NCBI GenBank assembly: GCA_007844125.1 | Contig: CM017569.1 | Location: 9,948,519-10,012,518 of the forward strand | DNA: 64,000 bases | Direction: 5' to 3' | DNA from: Sinonovacula constricta | Lineage: Eukaryota; Mollusca; Bivalvia; Cardiida; Solecurtidae | Shown here: positions 1 to 11,790 of the stretch, one piece after another | Layout of the letters: each line of letters begins with the position of its first letter | Numbering within the stretch: position 1 is the first letter of the stretch | Notes under the pieces: model-generated | What the model was told of the DNA's origin: nothing | Database searches by the model: none | What the model saw: the letters and a program-made list of their open reading frames with translations, nothing else | Translations under genes and position numbers: made by a program

Positions 1-709
1 TGGAAATGCAGAAATTATAGAAGTTGTCAAAATTGCGTATTTTCCTACAATAATACAAATAGCAATGGATAATGATGGCTTTCAAAGATCCTTTGTAGGT
101 GTATTTTCGATGAACACTTGTTAAATGTGTTTATTCATTTAATGAAACGCTGAGACTTATTAGCTTATTAAGAACTATCATACAGACAGTTAAGTTTAAG
201 TGTTAAAACAACTACAGTTTGTTTGTTGGACGTACGTGAGTTAGGGATGACGAGGGAAAAAGACAATGTGCACCGTCCACTTTTATGTCAAGCAACCTCA
301 ATCTCCCATGCAGAGTTGTCGTTCGTTCCTCTCTCAGACACCTCTGCAATGGTCTCACGTCAAGATTTTTGACTGAAATTTTAAAGTGTTATTTTAAGGA
401 TATTTTCACGTTAAAAAAATACTTCTACATAAAATGTATAAACATCTACTAAAAAAACATATATTGAAGTAAATAATTAAAGATATTTAAATAATTCAAG
501 CGCACTATTTTTGAAAGAATAACATAGTGATATTAATGCGCATTTGTAAATAAATATTGACGTGATCCACGAGGCAGTTTTGAAAGTCACGTGGATCGAA
601 AGTAGTCCCCACATTAAGTGAGCCAATAACAGAGGTGAATGTATGAGCCTTGGTAGAGAATGAAGTAACCTATCAATTTAAACCGATTGCTATGGGACTG
701 TTAAAACTC
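1..709. other. No gene recognised
   Basis: AT-rich sequence with frequent stops in all frames. I see no exon with convincing splice sites, no repeat unit and no RNA gene here. It may belong to the intergenic or far-upstream part of the alternative-first-exon gene that occupies the rest of the window. Confidence 0.5.
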
Positions 710-729
710 TCAAAGTCTGCAATAGTGCC

Positions 730-1345
730 GTCTACTGTAAAATATAACATGCAGGTGTTTCAGCCAGTAGTGTAATGAGCTTGTCAGGACATATTTTTGT
801 GCAAAAATGTTTCGGCAGCAAAGGCATAAACTTATTGTGTATACAACAAGTGTCATTCGGTTGCTGCTTTTCACTGAAAGATGATGTGTTTTTTTCTTAG
901 TAAAGTCTAGGATTTTTGGGACACGCTCTCTATTTAGCTTCATGAAATATGTACATAATTTCCTAACATTTAAAATATTGATACTTTCTGAATATTTATA
1001 AAGAAATAACAATCGAACTACAATTTATCATTAATTTCATAAGTATTAGATTCCTGGCATAATTCAGCCATTAAATTGAAGTTTTAATGAACGGTAGATA
1101 GATTAAGCGTTCGCCACGAAATCGATGGAAAGATGTAAATATCAATTTCAGGCAGAATTTGCGTTGTTATGGTTACATAATTCCTTTGGAATATTTAATA
1201 TGCTTTGTACAGTGAATAATACGTCTTAAGCTAGCCTAAAGTTATAATATCTAAATAACTATTGATACTTTCAATATTAGTAAGACTGAAAAGGAGAGCT
1301 TTATATTTGGATGAGCTAAGCTCTTTTCATTGATACCTACCCTTA
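730..1345. repeat. Tandem-duplicated module copy A, left block
   Basis: By eye this block is diverged but collinear with 8878-9490. Shared landmarks, in order, are an 'AGTAGTG.AA.GAGC' stretch (about 765 and 8888), 'ATTCC.TGCATA.TTCAG.CATTAA' (about 1050 and 9215), an 'AACG.TA.ATA.ATTAAGC.TTC' stretch (about 1090 and 9258), and 'GATGAGC...CTCTT.T...GATACCTACC' (about 1311 and 9448). The order and spacing are preserved, which points to an old segmental tandem duplication. No conserved coding exon was found in this block. Confidence 0.5.
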
Positions 1346-2477
1346 GCCCGCTAATTTCCAGATGAATAGGTACATTTGTAAGTACATTTCTTATCACTAA
1401 TGCATGCTTTAATTGCTCGCGCAAAATTATTAGCAAACTATGTTCCTTAATGGGAGCGTAATGTTCATAAAACTTCAATCTGTTTTATATTTCAAAACTG
1501 ATACATATTCATTTTATCCAGCTGGTTCACTTCTGATCAATAAATTCTGCACGGCTACAAACACTGGAGCGCTTACCTATGTCAAAATGCGAAATATTTG
1601 GAATGGTTACTAAAGCAATCGTTTTATCAGTCGCATTTACGTATTATTTATCAAACTGATGCCGTGTAATGTATACGCCAGTATTAAATAACAACGGCTT
1701 TGTTACGTCACTGCCAAATTGTCCAATCCTTTTAACATAAGGTATCTTTATTCCTGTCTAATAGCAACGGGTTTAAATTCTGGTAAAATTGATAACTTTC
1801 GGATATTTTTTCCGAATATAATCGACCTCGAATGTAGGGATATATTCTTAATGTTTTTGCAATTAAGATGGAGAATAAAGGTATATTGGGAAAGATTTGG
1901 TCTATTTGAACATGTGAACTAAACGATCCTATACATGTAGGTTAATACGCAACATTGGGCTATGGGGTGATTCTTAAATATTCTTAAGCCCATACATGAC
2001 TTTGAATACCAAGTAACTTTGTTTTCGTTAAGTCAGATCATTGTATATTTTTGTATGGAAATTAATTGAAGGGGTTGTTTCTTTCATCCGTACTTGTATT
2101 TCATAGAATCGCTTAAAGATGCATAAGTTTGAATTTCAAATCAACCTATTTATAAATGGCGCATCACTTTAGTAAATACGTGCATGCACTATTGAAAAGT
2201 CTTGGACATTACATGTACCTGTTTCATGATCACTTGACAGCTAACATTGAACATAACCTAAAATACTAGTAACCGTATGTGCTAAAATAGCACGTACTTG
2301 CCAAAGCAATTTTCTTAAGCAATATCATACAATGTATCTTTAAGACAAGTTACATCATCCTCCAAATACAAAGCTGGTAATACATGTGTTAATTAGGCCG
2401 ATCACTCTGAATGCAACATGTGCGTACAGCTTCCGGGAACTGGGATGTTAATGTGTAAATAAAAATTAATGAAGGAA
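1346..2477. other. No gene recognised; position where a copy A first exon would be expected
   Basis: In copy B the first exon 1a lies between the left block (ends about 9490) and the next shared block (about 11165). The equivalent interval here is about 1.35-3.52 kb. I searched it by eye for an ATG-led exon resembling exons 1a-1c followed by GTAAGT and found none. The exon may have been lost or have decayed. Confidence 0.4.
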
Positions 2478-2600
2478 AATGTTTTGCACTGAGTGAGGTT
2501 CGAACCCATGACCTTTAGATGGCTGTAGATATAGTAATCAGACTCAGACGCTAACTTCTACATTATCGACGCCAACAGAAAGTTGCAGCAGGCTCTAGCT
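2478..2600 (-). mobile_element. tRNA-derived SINE fragment (candidate)
   Basis: Read on the minus strand the block contains a recognisable RNA polymerase III B-box (GGGTTCGAACC, at about 2497-2507). It is preceded at tRNA-like distance by an A-box-like 'GTAGAAGTTAGCGTCTGAG' and followed by a T-rich stretch. The arrangement is that of a tRNA-derived SINE head. The body and 3' tail are not clear, so it may be a truncated or decayed copy. It is not a functional tRNA gene, because no complete cloverleaf is visible. Confidence 0.45.
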
Positions 2601-3189
2601 AATTAATAAGTCTCATAAATTAAAACAGACGTCATGATGAACAAGCACCCTGTCTTGTTGTCACGTATTTAGTCTTACTTTTGTTCATTATTTCTATAAG
2701 AATATACTTTGCATCAAACTTTTTGCTTTGGTTTCTTTTGACTTTTTAATAGTACTACAATATTTGAAAATAAATGACAACGACAATCGTTCCATTTATT
2801 GAATGTCCATGTCAAAAGCATAGTTTGTCTGTAAATAAACCGTTATATATGTTTGAAATCAACATTACCATACGTTACGTTAAAAATAACAGGGTTTGAA
2901 AACCCCGCAAGTGGTCTTTAATTAAGAAATTAACCATTTGGTATACATAATCACTGACGGTATCCATTTTCTGTTTCAATGATGGGTACCATACCTTCAA
3001 AACACTACAAAGGACGAAGTGTTATTTGTATTTTGAGCGTGTCTCCAGTGAATAACTCGATATAATGGTGAACTCCAGGTAAAACACTGTGATACGGAGG
3101 CACGTTAAATGGGAAGTTGTAATGTCTGCAAAGCAAAGAGTTTCACTTGGTTCTTTAGCGCTACAAGCGTGTGTTGTTAAATTGCTTGT

Positions 3190-3328
3190 TGTATTGCAGC
3201 TAACCTGCGGTGCGCCGGTGGTTCTACCCTAGCATTAGTCTGGTGTCTTCCTCCTCCAGTCGCCAATATTACCATAAGTGTGTCAATGCGATGTAAAAAT
3301 ACAAAACAACAAAAACAAAAACAGAAAA
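3190..3328 (+). mobile_element. SINE family B, 5'-truncated copy
   Basis: This matches the 3' part of the fuller copy at 30155-30386. Shared landmarks are 'GCGGTG.G', a 'GTCTGG.GTCTTCCTCC.CCA' core, a stretch ending near 'TAAAAATACAAAA', and an 'ACAAAAACAAAAAC' tail. The tRNA-like head is missing, as is usual for 5'-truncated SINEs. A third diverged copy is at 22455-22578. Confidence 0.55.
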
Positions 3329-3499
3329 ACATTGTATTGCGCTATCTAGTAAAAGCAATTCGCATTTAATTGCTTCAAGATGGAATCGATCTTGACGTTA
3401 TTTTTTTTTCATAACTATTACCTTTTATCTGTATCTGTTGTAGTTAATAGTATTATTATATTATGGTATATGTTAATTATATTATTTTCACAAGCTTGA

Positions 3500-5000
3500 A
3501 TCAAATGGTTGAACTAACGTTTATAATTAACCCCTTAATCTGTTTGATAACATGCATCCATTTCACACACTACATGTACATATAATGCCAATCGGGGTCT
3601 ATCTAAAATTAGTATTGATATATTCAAAATTTAGTTAATTGTGTCGGTGAAGTTAACTTTAGAATTGCATAAAATGAAAACTTAACAAATAACAATTTTT
3701 TAAATTGATCACACAGAAAATGTATAGTTCTTTTGTTTTTAATAATGTTCTTTTTATTTAAAAAAAACGAGTTTTCCGCATTATGTCACCCAAATAAATA
3801 TACTTTAAAAACTCAATGTTAGAATTTGTTATTACTCCGATTCTAATGTATAATAACACTTCATAAACCATTATGTCGCTGTGATGCTGTCAGTAAAGAA
3901 TCGTACAAAAGCAAACATTTTACTAATTTTGGCTGAATTACGAGTTTGCCTGTACCTTCCTTTTGCATATTTACAGCTGCTAAATTGTATTTCCCCGAAA
4001 CAAATGTTTAATGTTTATTTTTTACAACATACAATTTTAAATATGATGGAATAACGTGTATGGCAGTATAGCCATCGGTTTTGAATAAGGTTCCAGCTGT
4101 TTCTATCTTTAAAATGTGTACACAGTTATCTATTTTTACAGATATACATGCTTACTTGGCTAAGTGTAATTAAAGTTATTACACTATGTTTCAGATTTGA
4201 ACTGGATTATGAAACCTAACCTTTCAAAGAACCGAAGTGATTTTATATTCTTCAATAGAGGCGATCTGGCATATCTCTATTCGAAGTCTGGAGTGAGATG
4301 TAAAATCAATCATTATGATTAAGTCACACACTTTTAATGTCTCACATTTCTTTCTTTTATTGTTATGAACAACATAGCTGCGACTTTGCAAAGATATGCT
4401 TAATAATCAGAAAAAACACGCATGTATGACATTGTATATTTTACATTACGACTATAATAAACAGATGTGTGCGCGCTAGTTGGTTAACACGTACTGAAGG
4501 ACATATTGTCCACGTTATGTCCCGATAAACACTGAATATGAGATTCATCAAGGACACTTTTACAGTCGGTAGTTGTTTTGACATCAGAGACAAATAAAGA
4601 TCCCATACCTTGCTGGTGTGTTGCATTTTTTTTTATTGAATATTACATTTTTTATTAAATTATAGCAGCATTTAAACAATGGGATATTTTTTCTCACTAC
4701 AATGTCAGGAATAGCAATGCAAGCAAGTAGATAGATATGTAGAAAAAATGTATTCAATGCAACTCAAATTGCCATATCTTTCACCATATGTTTCTTTTAG
4801 TTGTAAGTTAAGCCCGAGAGAAATCATGAAGTATATTAATTGGTATTGTATACAATAGTAAGAGCAAAATGTTTCTGTTTTTTCTGTCATAATAATGGGC
4901 TCCATGAATAGGATTTTACGATAAACATACGCAGTTTTACAGCCATGTCTTTAAAATACCAATAATTATGTTAAGTCATTTTGCTCACGGCCAAAGTTTA
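3500..5000. repeat. Tandem-duplicated module copy A, right blocks
   Basis: This is collinear with 11165-11310 and 13035-14600 in copy B. The clearest block is 4085-4390 against 13035-13315. It shares 'CTATTTTTACAGA.ATA', 'CACACTATGTTTCA..TTTGAA.TGGATTAT.AAAC.TAACC', 'CTTCAATAGAGGC.ATCTGGCA.ATCTCT' and 'GTCTGGAGTGA.A.GTAAAATCAAT'. Further matches are 'CAGGAATAGCAATG' (about 4706) with 'AAGAATAGCAATG' (about 14296), and 'GCC.AAGTTTAA' (about 4990) with 'GCCAAAGTTAAA' (about 14549). Copy B has about 0.7 kb inserted between these blocks. Confidence 0.6.
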
Positions 5001-5573
5001 ATATTTCACATAACAAATACCTGCAAATACTCAACAATTACTTACAATGAAGATCATATATCATTGACGATTCCTATGCACGATTATCAATCATTATCAA
5101 AAAAGAAACCAACATTTTACACCAAATCTCCAAATAGACAAAGACGTCAACTGAGCAATCAACACACTAAAAACTCTTCTGATTTGGGAAAATATTCATA
5201 TTTGATATAGCTAGGCTATAGTCAAAGGTTGGCATTGGAGGCGGTGAAATTCCAATCTCTATTAGGAAGTCATTGTTATTCATTCGCTTAAGTGCTGATC
5301 TAATAATCTTCTCATGGACAATTCTTTGCAGCGGCAGACCATAACGGTTTGTGAAATTGTTTCCGCGATAATAGGATTATAGTAGAATCAACGATAGATA
5401 TAATTATCATCGATTTATTTTTCTTTGAAGGTATTAATGCGTATTTGCTGTTTTCTTTCTTTGTAAATGCTTGTTTAGCAACTGTATGTTTAAAGAAATT
5501 GAAAATGTAAAAGAAAATTGGCTTTCTTATTATTAAACAGGTAGGATATTGTGTGACGTGTTTGTTATTTGGT
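5001..5573. other. No gene recognised
   Basis: There is an 80-codon open frame at 4968-5210, but it begins inside the duplicated block, has no splice or composition support and resembles no family I know. I treat it as chance. Confidence 0.4.
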
Positions 5574-5584
5574 CTGTCTCTGTC

Positions 5585-5637
<53 letters not shown>
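5574..5637. repeat. (TC)n microsatellite
   Basis: Nearly pure TC dinucleotide run with a few TGTC interruptions at its left end. Confidence 0.95.
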
Positions 5638-5639
<2 letters not shown>

Positions 5640-5641
<2 letters not shown>

Positions 5642-6900
5642 AAGACAATAATAACTTCTCATCAGAATTAATAAATAATTTTATTGATTCTGCTAAGCCA
5701 TAAACATAAAAGCATTTGTAAGTTTGTTTGTGTTTAACGTCTTCACCTTAGAGTATACAAACCTTTTCCTTTAACATACCCTCTACTTTGACTCATTTTA
5801 TTGGAATGAAACCAACCACGAACCAAGCATTCTCTGTATGCCTTCATCTGGTGGTACTTTAAACTGTAATATTTGTCGAATTTCTTTTTTATGTTGAAGT
5901 TCCACTCACATAAATCCATGACCATTTTATTCTATGAAGATATTAAATCGTTTGTTTTAGCCATAATCTTTGGATAGAATGTTTTGACAGAATACTTTGC
6001 AATCGACATGTTAAATTTTCAGTCAAACACATTATTTCATTCATATTTATGAATGTCATTTATCGTTTTTGGTGGAAAACAATGGGATGCAAGGCAGGAA
6101 TAGTCCAATCTAAATTCAGTAGAATTATTCCAACGCTTCAGTTCTGATAAAAATAAGTCCCATTGTCATTTGTCCATTTTTCACATTATCGAAAGACCAA
6201 GACGTTATTGAGAATAATTCCGCGCAAACAGAATGGATTTAAAGGGTGAATATTGAGTATAATTGTTATCTTCGAGATCTTGAGAGATTTATAACTCTAT
6301 TTTTAATAGCAGGACATTTTATTCGCTCTTGAGATCAAAGTTATTTAGTTATTTACGTTGCATTTTGAAAGTATACATTCAACATATAGCAATTAAATAT
6401 AGTAACATCGTAAATATATTAAATCATAAGGTGAGTAAAGATTAAAAGGCTTGACAAGCCAGACATTCTTCACAATGTCAAGTTGGTCATTTTCAACACG
6501 GCTCATATTGATTTATCTACAAAACAATCTCTGACAATGGTAAAACCTTAGTATAAATCCATGTATAATGTCTTCTCTCTATGTTGTTGTTCTCTGTCTG
6601 GATAACCTTTGAGGCAGGTGACTGCAATATTCTTAGGCTCAGGTTTTAGCATATTTATGACAATTAGCACGAAACTATCGCATTATGTGCAGAATTGATT
6701 AATATTGAAATTCAATATAGCCCCGTTCATATGTCTGTGAAGCTTTTCTTTTACTTCATATTCTCAGTGTGTATAATGGTGATGAACACAAGTTAATTTT
6801 GTACAATTAGTCAACGAAAACGATCAAACTCGGAAGCTTATAAAAGGAAATTTACAGGCAGATGTGCTCAAGTGATAGAACAACAGAAAAGGACTTTGAT
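5640..6900. other. No gene recognised
   Basis: AT-rich sequence with no supported exon, SINE or tandem repeat. A 60-codon minus-strand frame at 5743-5925 has no supporting features. Confidence 0.45.
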
Positions 6901-6903
6901 ATA

Positions 6904-8783
6904 AGTTCGTGGGCTAGAGATGGCGACGGACGCACACTCTACACCATCCTCGACAATTAAAGTACGTGGGTTAGAGATATCACGGGACGCACACTCTACA
7001 CCATCCACGACTTTGTTAGTATGTGGGTTAGAGATGGCAAGGGACGCACACGCTACACCATCCACGACAATTTAAGTACGTGGGTTAGAAATGACACGGG
7101 ATGCACACTTTACACCATCCACGACTATGTTAGTACGTGGGATAGAGATGGCAAGGGACGCACACGCTACACCATCCACGACAATTTAAGTACGTGGGTT
7201 AGAGATGATACGGGATGCACACTCTACACCATCCACGACTATGTTAGTACGTTGAGATAGAGATGGCAAGGGACGCACAGTCTACACCATCCACGACAAT
7301 TTAAGTACGTGGGTTAGAGATGATATGGATGGACACTCTACACCATCCACGACAATTTAAGTACGTGGGATAGAGATGACAAGGGACGCACACTCTACAC
7401 CATCCACGACAATTTAAGTACGTGGGTTAAAGATGACAAGGGACGCACACTCTACACCATCCACGACAATTTAAGTACGTGGGATAGAGATGGCAAGGGA
7501 CGCACACTCTACACTATCCACGACAATTTAAGTACGTGGGATAGAAATGGCAAGGGAAGCCCACTCTACACCATCCACGACAATTTAAGTACGTAGGATA
7601 GAGATGGCAAGGGACGCACACTCTACACCATCCACGACTATGTTAGTACGTGGGATAGAAATGGCAAGGGACGCACACTCTACACCACCCACGACTATGT
7701 TAGTACGTGGGATAGAAATGACAAGGGACGCACACTCTACACCATCCACGACTTTGTTAGTACGTTGAGATAGAGATGGCAAGGGACGCACACTCTACAC
7801 CATCCACGACTATTTAAGTACGTGGGATAGAGATGGCAAGGGACGCACACTCTACACCATCCACGACTATTTAAGTACGTGTGATAGAAATGGCAAGGGA
7901 CGCACACTCTACACCATCCACGACTATTTAAGTACATGGGATAGAGATGGCAAGGGACGCACACTCTACACCATCCACGACTGTTTAAGTACGTGGGTTA
8001 GAGATGACACGGGACGCACACTCTACACCATCCACGACTATGTTAGTACGTTGAGATAGAGATGGCAAGGGCCGCACACTCTACACCATCCACGACTATG
8101 TAAGTACGTGGGATAGAGATGGCAAGGGACGCACACTCTAGACCATCCACGACTATGTTAGTACGTTGAGATAGAGAGGGCAAGGGACGCATATGCACAC
8201 TCTACACCATCCACGACTATGTTAGTACGTGGAATAGAGATGGCAAGGAACGCACACTCTACACCATCCACGACTATGTTAGTACGTTGAGATAGAGATG
8301 GCACGGGACGCACACTCTACACCATCCACGACTATGTTAGTACGTGGGATAGAGATGGTTGGGACGCACAGTCTACACTATTCAAGACAATGTAAGTATC
8401 TGGGTTAGGACGTACACTATACACCATCCACGACAATGGAAGTACGTGGGTTAGAGATGGCAAGGGACGCACACTCTACACCATCCACGACAATTCAAGT
8501 ACATAGGATAGAGATAGCAAGGGACGCACACTCTACACCATCCACGACAATTTAAGTGCGTGGGTTAGAGATGGCAAGGGACGCACACTCTACACCATCC
8601 ACGACAATTTAAGTGCGTGGGTTAAAGATGACAAGGGACGCACACTCTACACCATCCACGACAATTTAAGTGCGTGGGTTAGAAATGGCAAGGGACGCAC
8701 ACTCTACACCATTTACGACGATGTAAGTACGTGGGTGAAAGAAGGCGAGGGACGCACACTCTACACCATCCACGACTATATCA
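6904..8783. repeat. 57-bp minisatellite, about 33 units
   Basis: The tandem unit is roughly AGTACGTGGGATAGAGATGG followed by CAAGGGACGCACACTCTACA and CCATCCACGACAATTTA (57 bp). There are at least two sub-types. One links units by 'CAATTTAAGTACGTGGG'. The other uses 'CTATGTTAGTACGTTGAGATAG', which carries one extra base and so shifts the frame. The sub-types are interspersed, suggesting local higher-order amplification. Because 57 = 19 codons, open frames run through several units on both strands. Read in + frame the unit is S-T-W-V-R-D-G-K-G-R-T-L-Y-T-I-H-D-N-L. Most units have an intact ACGTGG motif. The array lies between module copies A and B. Confidence 0.95.
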
Positions 8784-8890
8784 AGCATGACGACAGTGAA
8801 AAAAAGGTGTTATTGCAGCTACATGTTTTGGACTGGCAAAAAGCTTTTCTGTATGTCAATATTATTGAAACCATTGGGTGTTTAAGCTAG
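8507..8890 (+). other. 127-codon open frame running out of the minisatellite
   Basis: After a TAG at 8504-8506 the + frame is open through the last five 57-bp units and on into unique sequence, ending at TAG 8888-8890. The last repeat unit is the most divergent (V-K-E-G-E-G-R-T-L-Y-T-I-H-D-Y-I). It is followed by about 27 unique residues beginning K-H-D-D-S-E-K-K-V-L-L-Q-L-H-V-L-D-W. There is no ATG inside the repeats, so this would have to be an exon or a relic of one. I recognise no homologue. The repeat period of 19 codons keeps any open unit open, so a non-coding explanation is quite possible. Confidence 0.25.
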
Positions 8891-9490
8891 TAGTGCAAAG
8901 AGCCAGATAATATTTGTGTACAATAACACATGCGTTTAGCATGATTCTATATTCCCTTTAACGTCATAGTATGCGTACTTATTATTGTATAACTATATTC
9001 TTAAAATTTTACTGTTTTTTGTACTTGTCAAAAATATAACTTTGTCAAGTATTAAAATTTGGTAACTAAGTCTACAAATGTATAAACATTGATCGCAGTC
9101 ACCTTCATAAAAACTATAGAAAATTTCCGGACATGTCAAATTAAGAAAAACCGAAAGAACATTTGTAAGAAAATCACAAACAAACTACAACCTTTTTTAT
9201 TTTAAAAGTATTTGATTCCCTGCATATTTCAGTCATTAATAATTTGACTTATTTCGAACGATAAATATATTAAGCATTCACATCTTATACGAATGGAACA
9301 TGGAAAAACTATGCAGACTATCCCGGTTACAAAGTTCTCATCGATATGCTTGGTATAATGAATAAAACTTCTTGCGTTACTCATAATACATAGAACTATG
9401 TTTAATACGCTTTTCATAATTGTTACTGAAAAAGGATTTAAATTTGGTTGAGCGAACTTCTTCTTATCAATACTTACGCCAAGCCTAATA
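8878..9490. repeat. Tandem-duplicated module copy B, left block
   Basis: Diverged counterpart of 730-1345, beginning just after the 57-bp minisatellite. It lies about 0.9 kb upstream of first exon 1a and may carry upstream regulatory sequence, but no specific motif is clear. Confidence 0.5.
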
Positions 9491-10390
9491 GTTTCCTGTT
9501 GTAATGCCCGTCAAAACGGGTCACCTTCTTTCAGTATCTTGTAAGAGTTTACATTTCGAATACCCTGTGCATGCTTTATGTACTAATGCAACATATGCAA
9601 GTTGTGTTCCTTTCGCAATATTTCTATCAGGCTTATAGTTTTAAAAAGGCACATATTATATTTTATTCAGTTTGTTCATAGTTGTAAGTCCGGGCAAATA
9701 TTGCATAGCTACAGTAACATAAAGTACGCTAATGTCAGACCCTCTTTATTACAATAATGCTTAGGAAGCTTATATTTTATTCACAAGTACATCATCCAAG
9801 TCTTCATTGGGATGTATAACAGAACAGTTCACTAAGAACATTGCACAGACATAATAAAACAGATAGATGACCCACTTTTGTCTTGATGTATTTTTCTCAC
9901 AAACACATCAATCTCCTACGCAATGGCATCATTGTACGTAAGGTGATGCAGTTTTCGGAGGCACCAGATGGTTTTAACCTGTCTACTGGTGAGGTTAACC
10001 ACCTACCTGTACCAAAATAAGGTGCCATGTCAATGGTAAAACTACAACAATAACACCGTATTATTTGAGTTAATGAATAAAAATTGTTTGACCCAGTTAT
10101 AATCACAACCCTCTTTAGACAAAAATGGTGTAAAAATGGTACTGGAGATTTGGATTTATATGACTTATACCACTAGAGTAAAAGTTCATCCATCTAGAAT
10201 GTTGGAACTTTAAACTTTCGTGTTTTTGTTCATTGGATAATCGATATGAAAATCGAATTAGGCTTCTCTTCTTAACGCAAGCTTAGTGATAAAACTTAAG
10301 TTAAACGATTTTAACTTTTAAAGTGATGCGTTTGACCCGAAGTTATTTCTGTTAGTCTGGAAAACAACTTTTCTTCTGTGTATTCTTACT
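9491..10390. promoter_or_regulatory. Presumed upstream/5' UTR region of first exon 1a
   Basis: There is no open frame with support. If exon 1a is a true first exon, its promoter and 5' UTR must lie here, immediately before 10391. I see no convincing TATA box or CpG-rich patch, so the transcription start cannot be placed. The call rests only on position. Confidence 0.25.
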
Positions 10391-10439
10391 ATGGATTCTG
10401 TGGATGGTGCATTTAGGAAACTATTTGAAATAGGAAAAA
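10391..10439 (+). CDS. Alternative first coding exon 1a (partial CDS)
   Basis: This 49-nt exon candidate starts with ATG and encodes MDSVDGAFRKLFEIGK, then the first base of a split codon, and ends at a perfect GTAAGT donor at 10440. It is recognised by its close similarity to 15801-15849 (MDYVDGAFRKLIEIGK) and 28093-28138 (MESVEAFKKLFEIGK), all with the same phase-1 end and donor. Coding similarity is kept while the flanking sequence has diverged, as expected for selected coding sequence. The split codon here starts with A, so joined to the microexon at 36101 it gives Ser, where the other two give Arg. The short amphipathic segment is a plausible variant N-terminus. I do not recognise the protein family and suggest no function. 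Confidence 0.6.
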
Positions 10440-11790
10440 GTAAGTAAATGCTAATTTCAATACCTAAGTTGCCTGGATTACTTTAATTCATGATTCATGG
10501 TTTTTGCAGTATATTTGTTTAATTTATTAGTCCTGTTAAGTACGAAACAGAGAAAATTTACAATGTAGTGTTAGCATTCTTTTTCATTTAGATTGTTTTT
10601 GTTTGCGTGTCTTTCCTAGTTTTTTTTTTCTTGGTTATGTGCAATTAAATTTCTAAAAACTAATTGTGCGGTTTGATTGGTTTGGTTTCTGTTGGTTTTA
10701 TAAATCATAAAATCTTAAATCTGTAAAGATAAAACAGAAACAAGGGTTGGATCTTTTGGAAAATCGTATATTATTAGTTGCACTAGACATTATCTGTGTA
10801 CAAACTCTGATGTTCACTATTTTCTGTGTCGCTAATGCATGCCGTTTGTTTAACTTTTGTAATCTCATAATAACCAAAACAAAACCTCTATAAACGTGGA
10901 AGTTTCCTTTACATTTTGCTCGCTTCACATATTGTACGTGATTTGCTTGTGCTTCACACGTGTTGTTACACGTGTAAACGTTTGTCGTTGAAGCTTGCTG
11001 GTATTCTACCATCTACTAAATGTAATCAGCTTTTAAGTGGTCGAGATTGACTAGGTTAACGGTGGTGCGTCAAATAATTGTACAAGTATCACTCTATATC
11101 TACACATATTCTTGTATTCTTATCCCATACTTGATTGGAATGTTTATAAGGCACGCTGTTTTAAGTTAAACTCCTTAATCGGTTTAATAAAATGCATCAT
11201 TTTTGCATTACATATACGGGTACATATATGTATAACAAATGTTATTGTATCATTACCTTCAGCATTTAATTATTTTTGTCGATGAGGTTACGTTAAGCAA
11301 TGCTGAAGATATTGTGCTGTAAAATTATGACATAAAATGTCTTTTATTACTGTTGGTGCCGTTATACTTGTAAAGTTCATCCTTTAATCTAATCACTTTA
11401 CAACACAACGCCTCACATGTTGACAAAGTTTCTGCGAATTACCCTTTCTATCTGTCACCCATTTACCTGTATATAAAAATAATTTATAATATCTCTGGAA
11501 AGTAATGTTATTGGTACAAGACAATTAAAGACAACATGTGTATATTACTGAAGATTTTTCGAAGCGATGGCAACTCCTTAAGCCCGACTAATCCAATTGA
11601 ACTGATAAGCGCAGTTAACTCCCTTCCTGCTCATTGCATAAGCGAAGTCTAAATTTAAATGTAAATATTGTTCCCATCGTAACGAATAAAACACAATAAG
11701 ACAAGCATGCACTAGGCCAGCGGTTCAAACAGGAGAGAAGTAGACTGCCATCCAAGGACTATCTTGTTTGAATCTAACAAGCACAATCAT
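10440..11790. other. Intron after exon 1a; contains the second shared block of copy B
   Basis: The donor is at 10440-10445. The stretch about 11165-11310 matches copy A at about 3520-3665, sharing 'CTTAATC.GTTT.ATAA.ATGCATC' and the 'GTCG.TGA.GTTA' landmark. A 104-codon minus-strand frame at 10698-11012 has an ATG but no other support and is regarded as chance. Confidence 0.45.

Noticed and set aside
7021..7964. Several 65-79-codon frames on both strands as possible repeat proteins
   Set aside because: The 57-bp period keeps any open frame open; frameshifting sub-units and stops break all of them.
10698..11012. 104-codon minus-strand open frame behind exon 1a
   Set aside because: Lies in duplicated non-coding module, has no splice context and no familiar motif.
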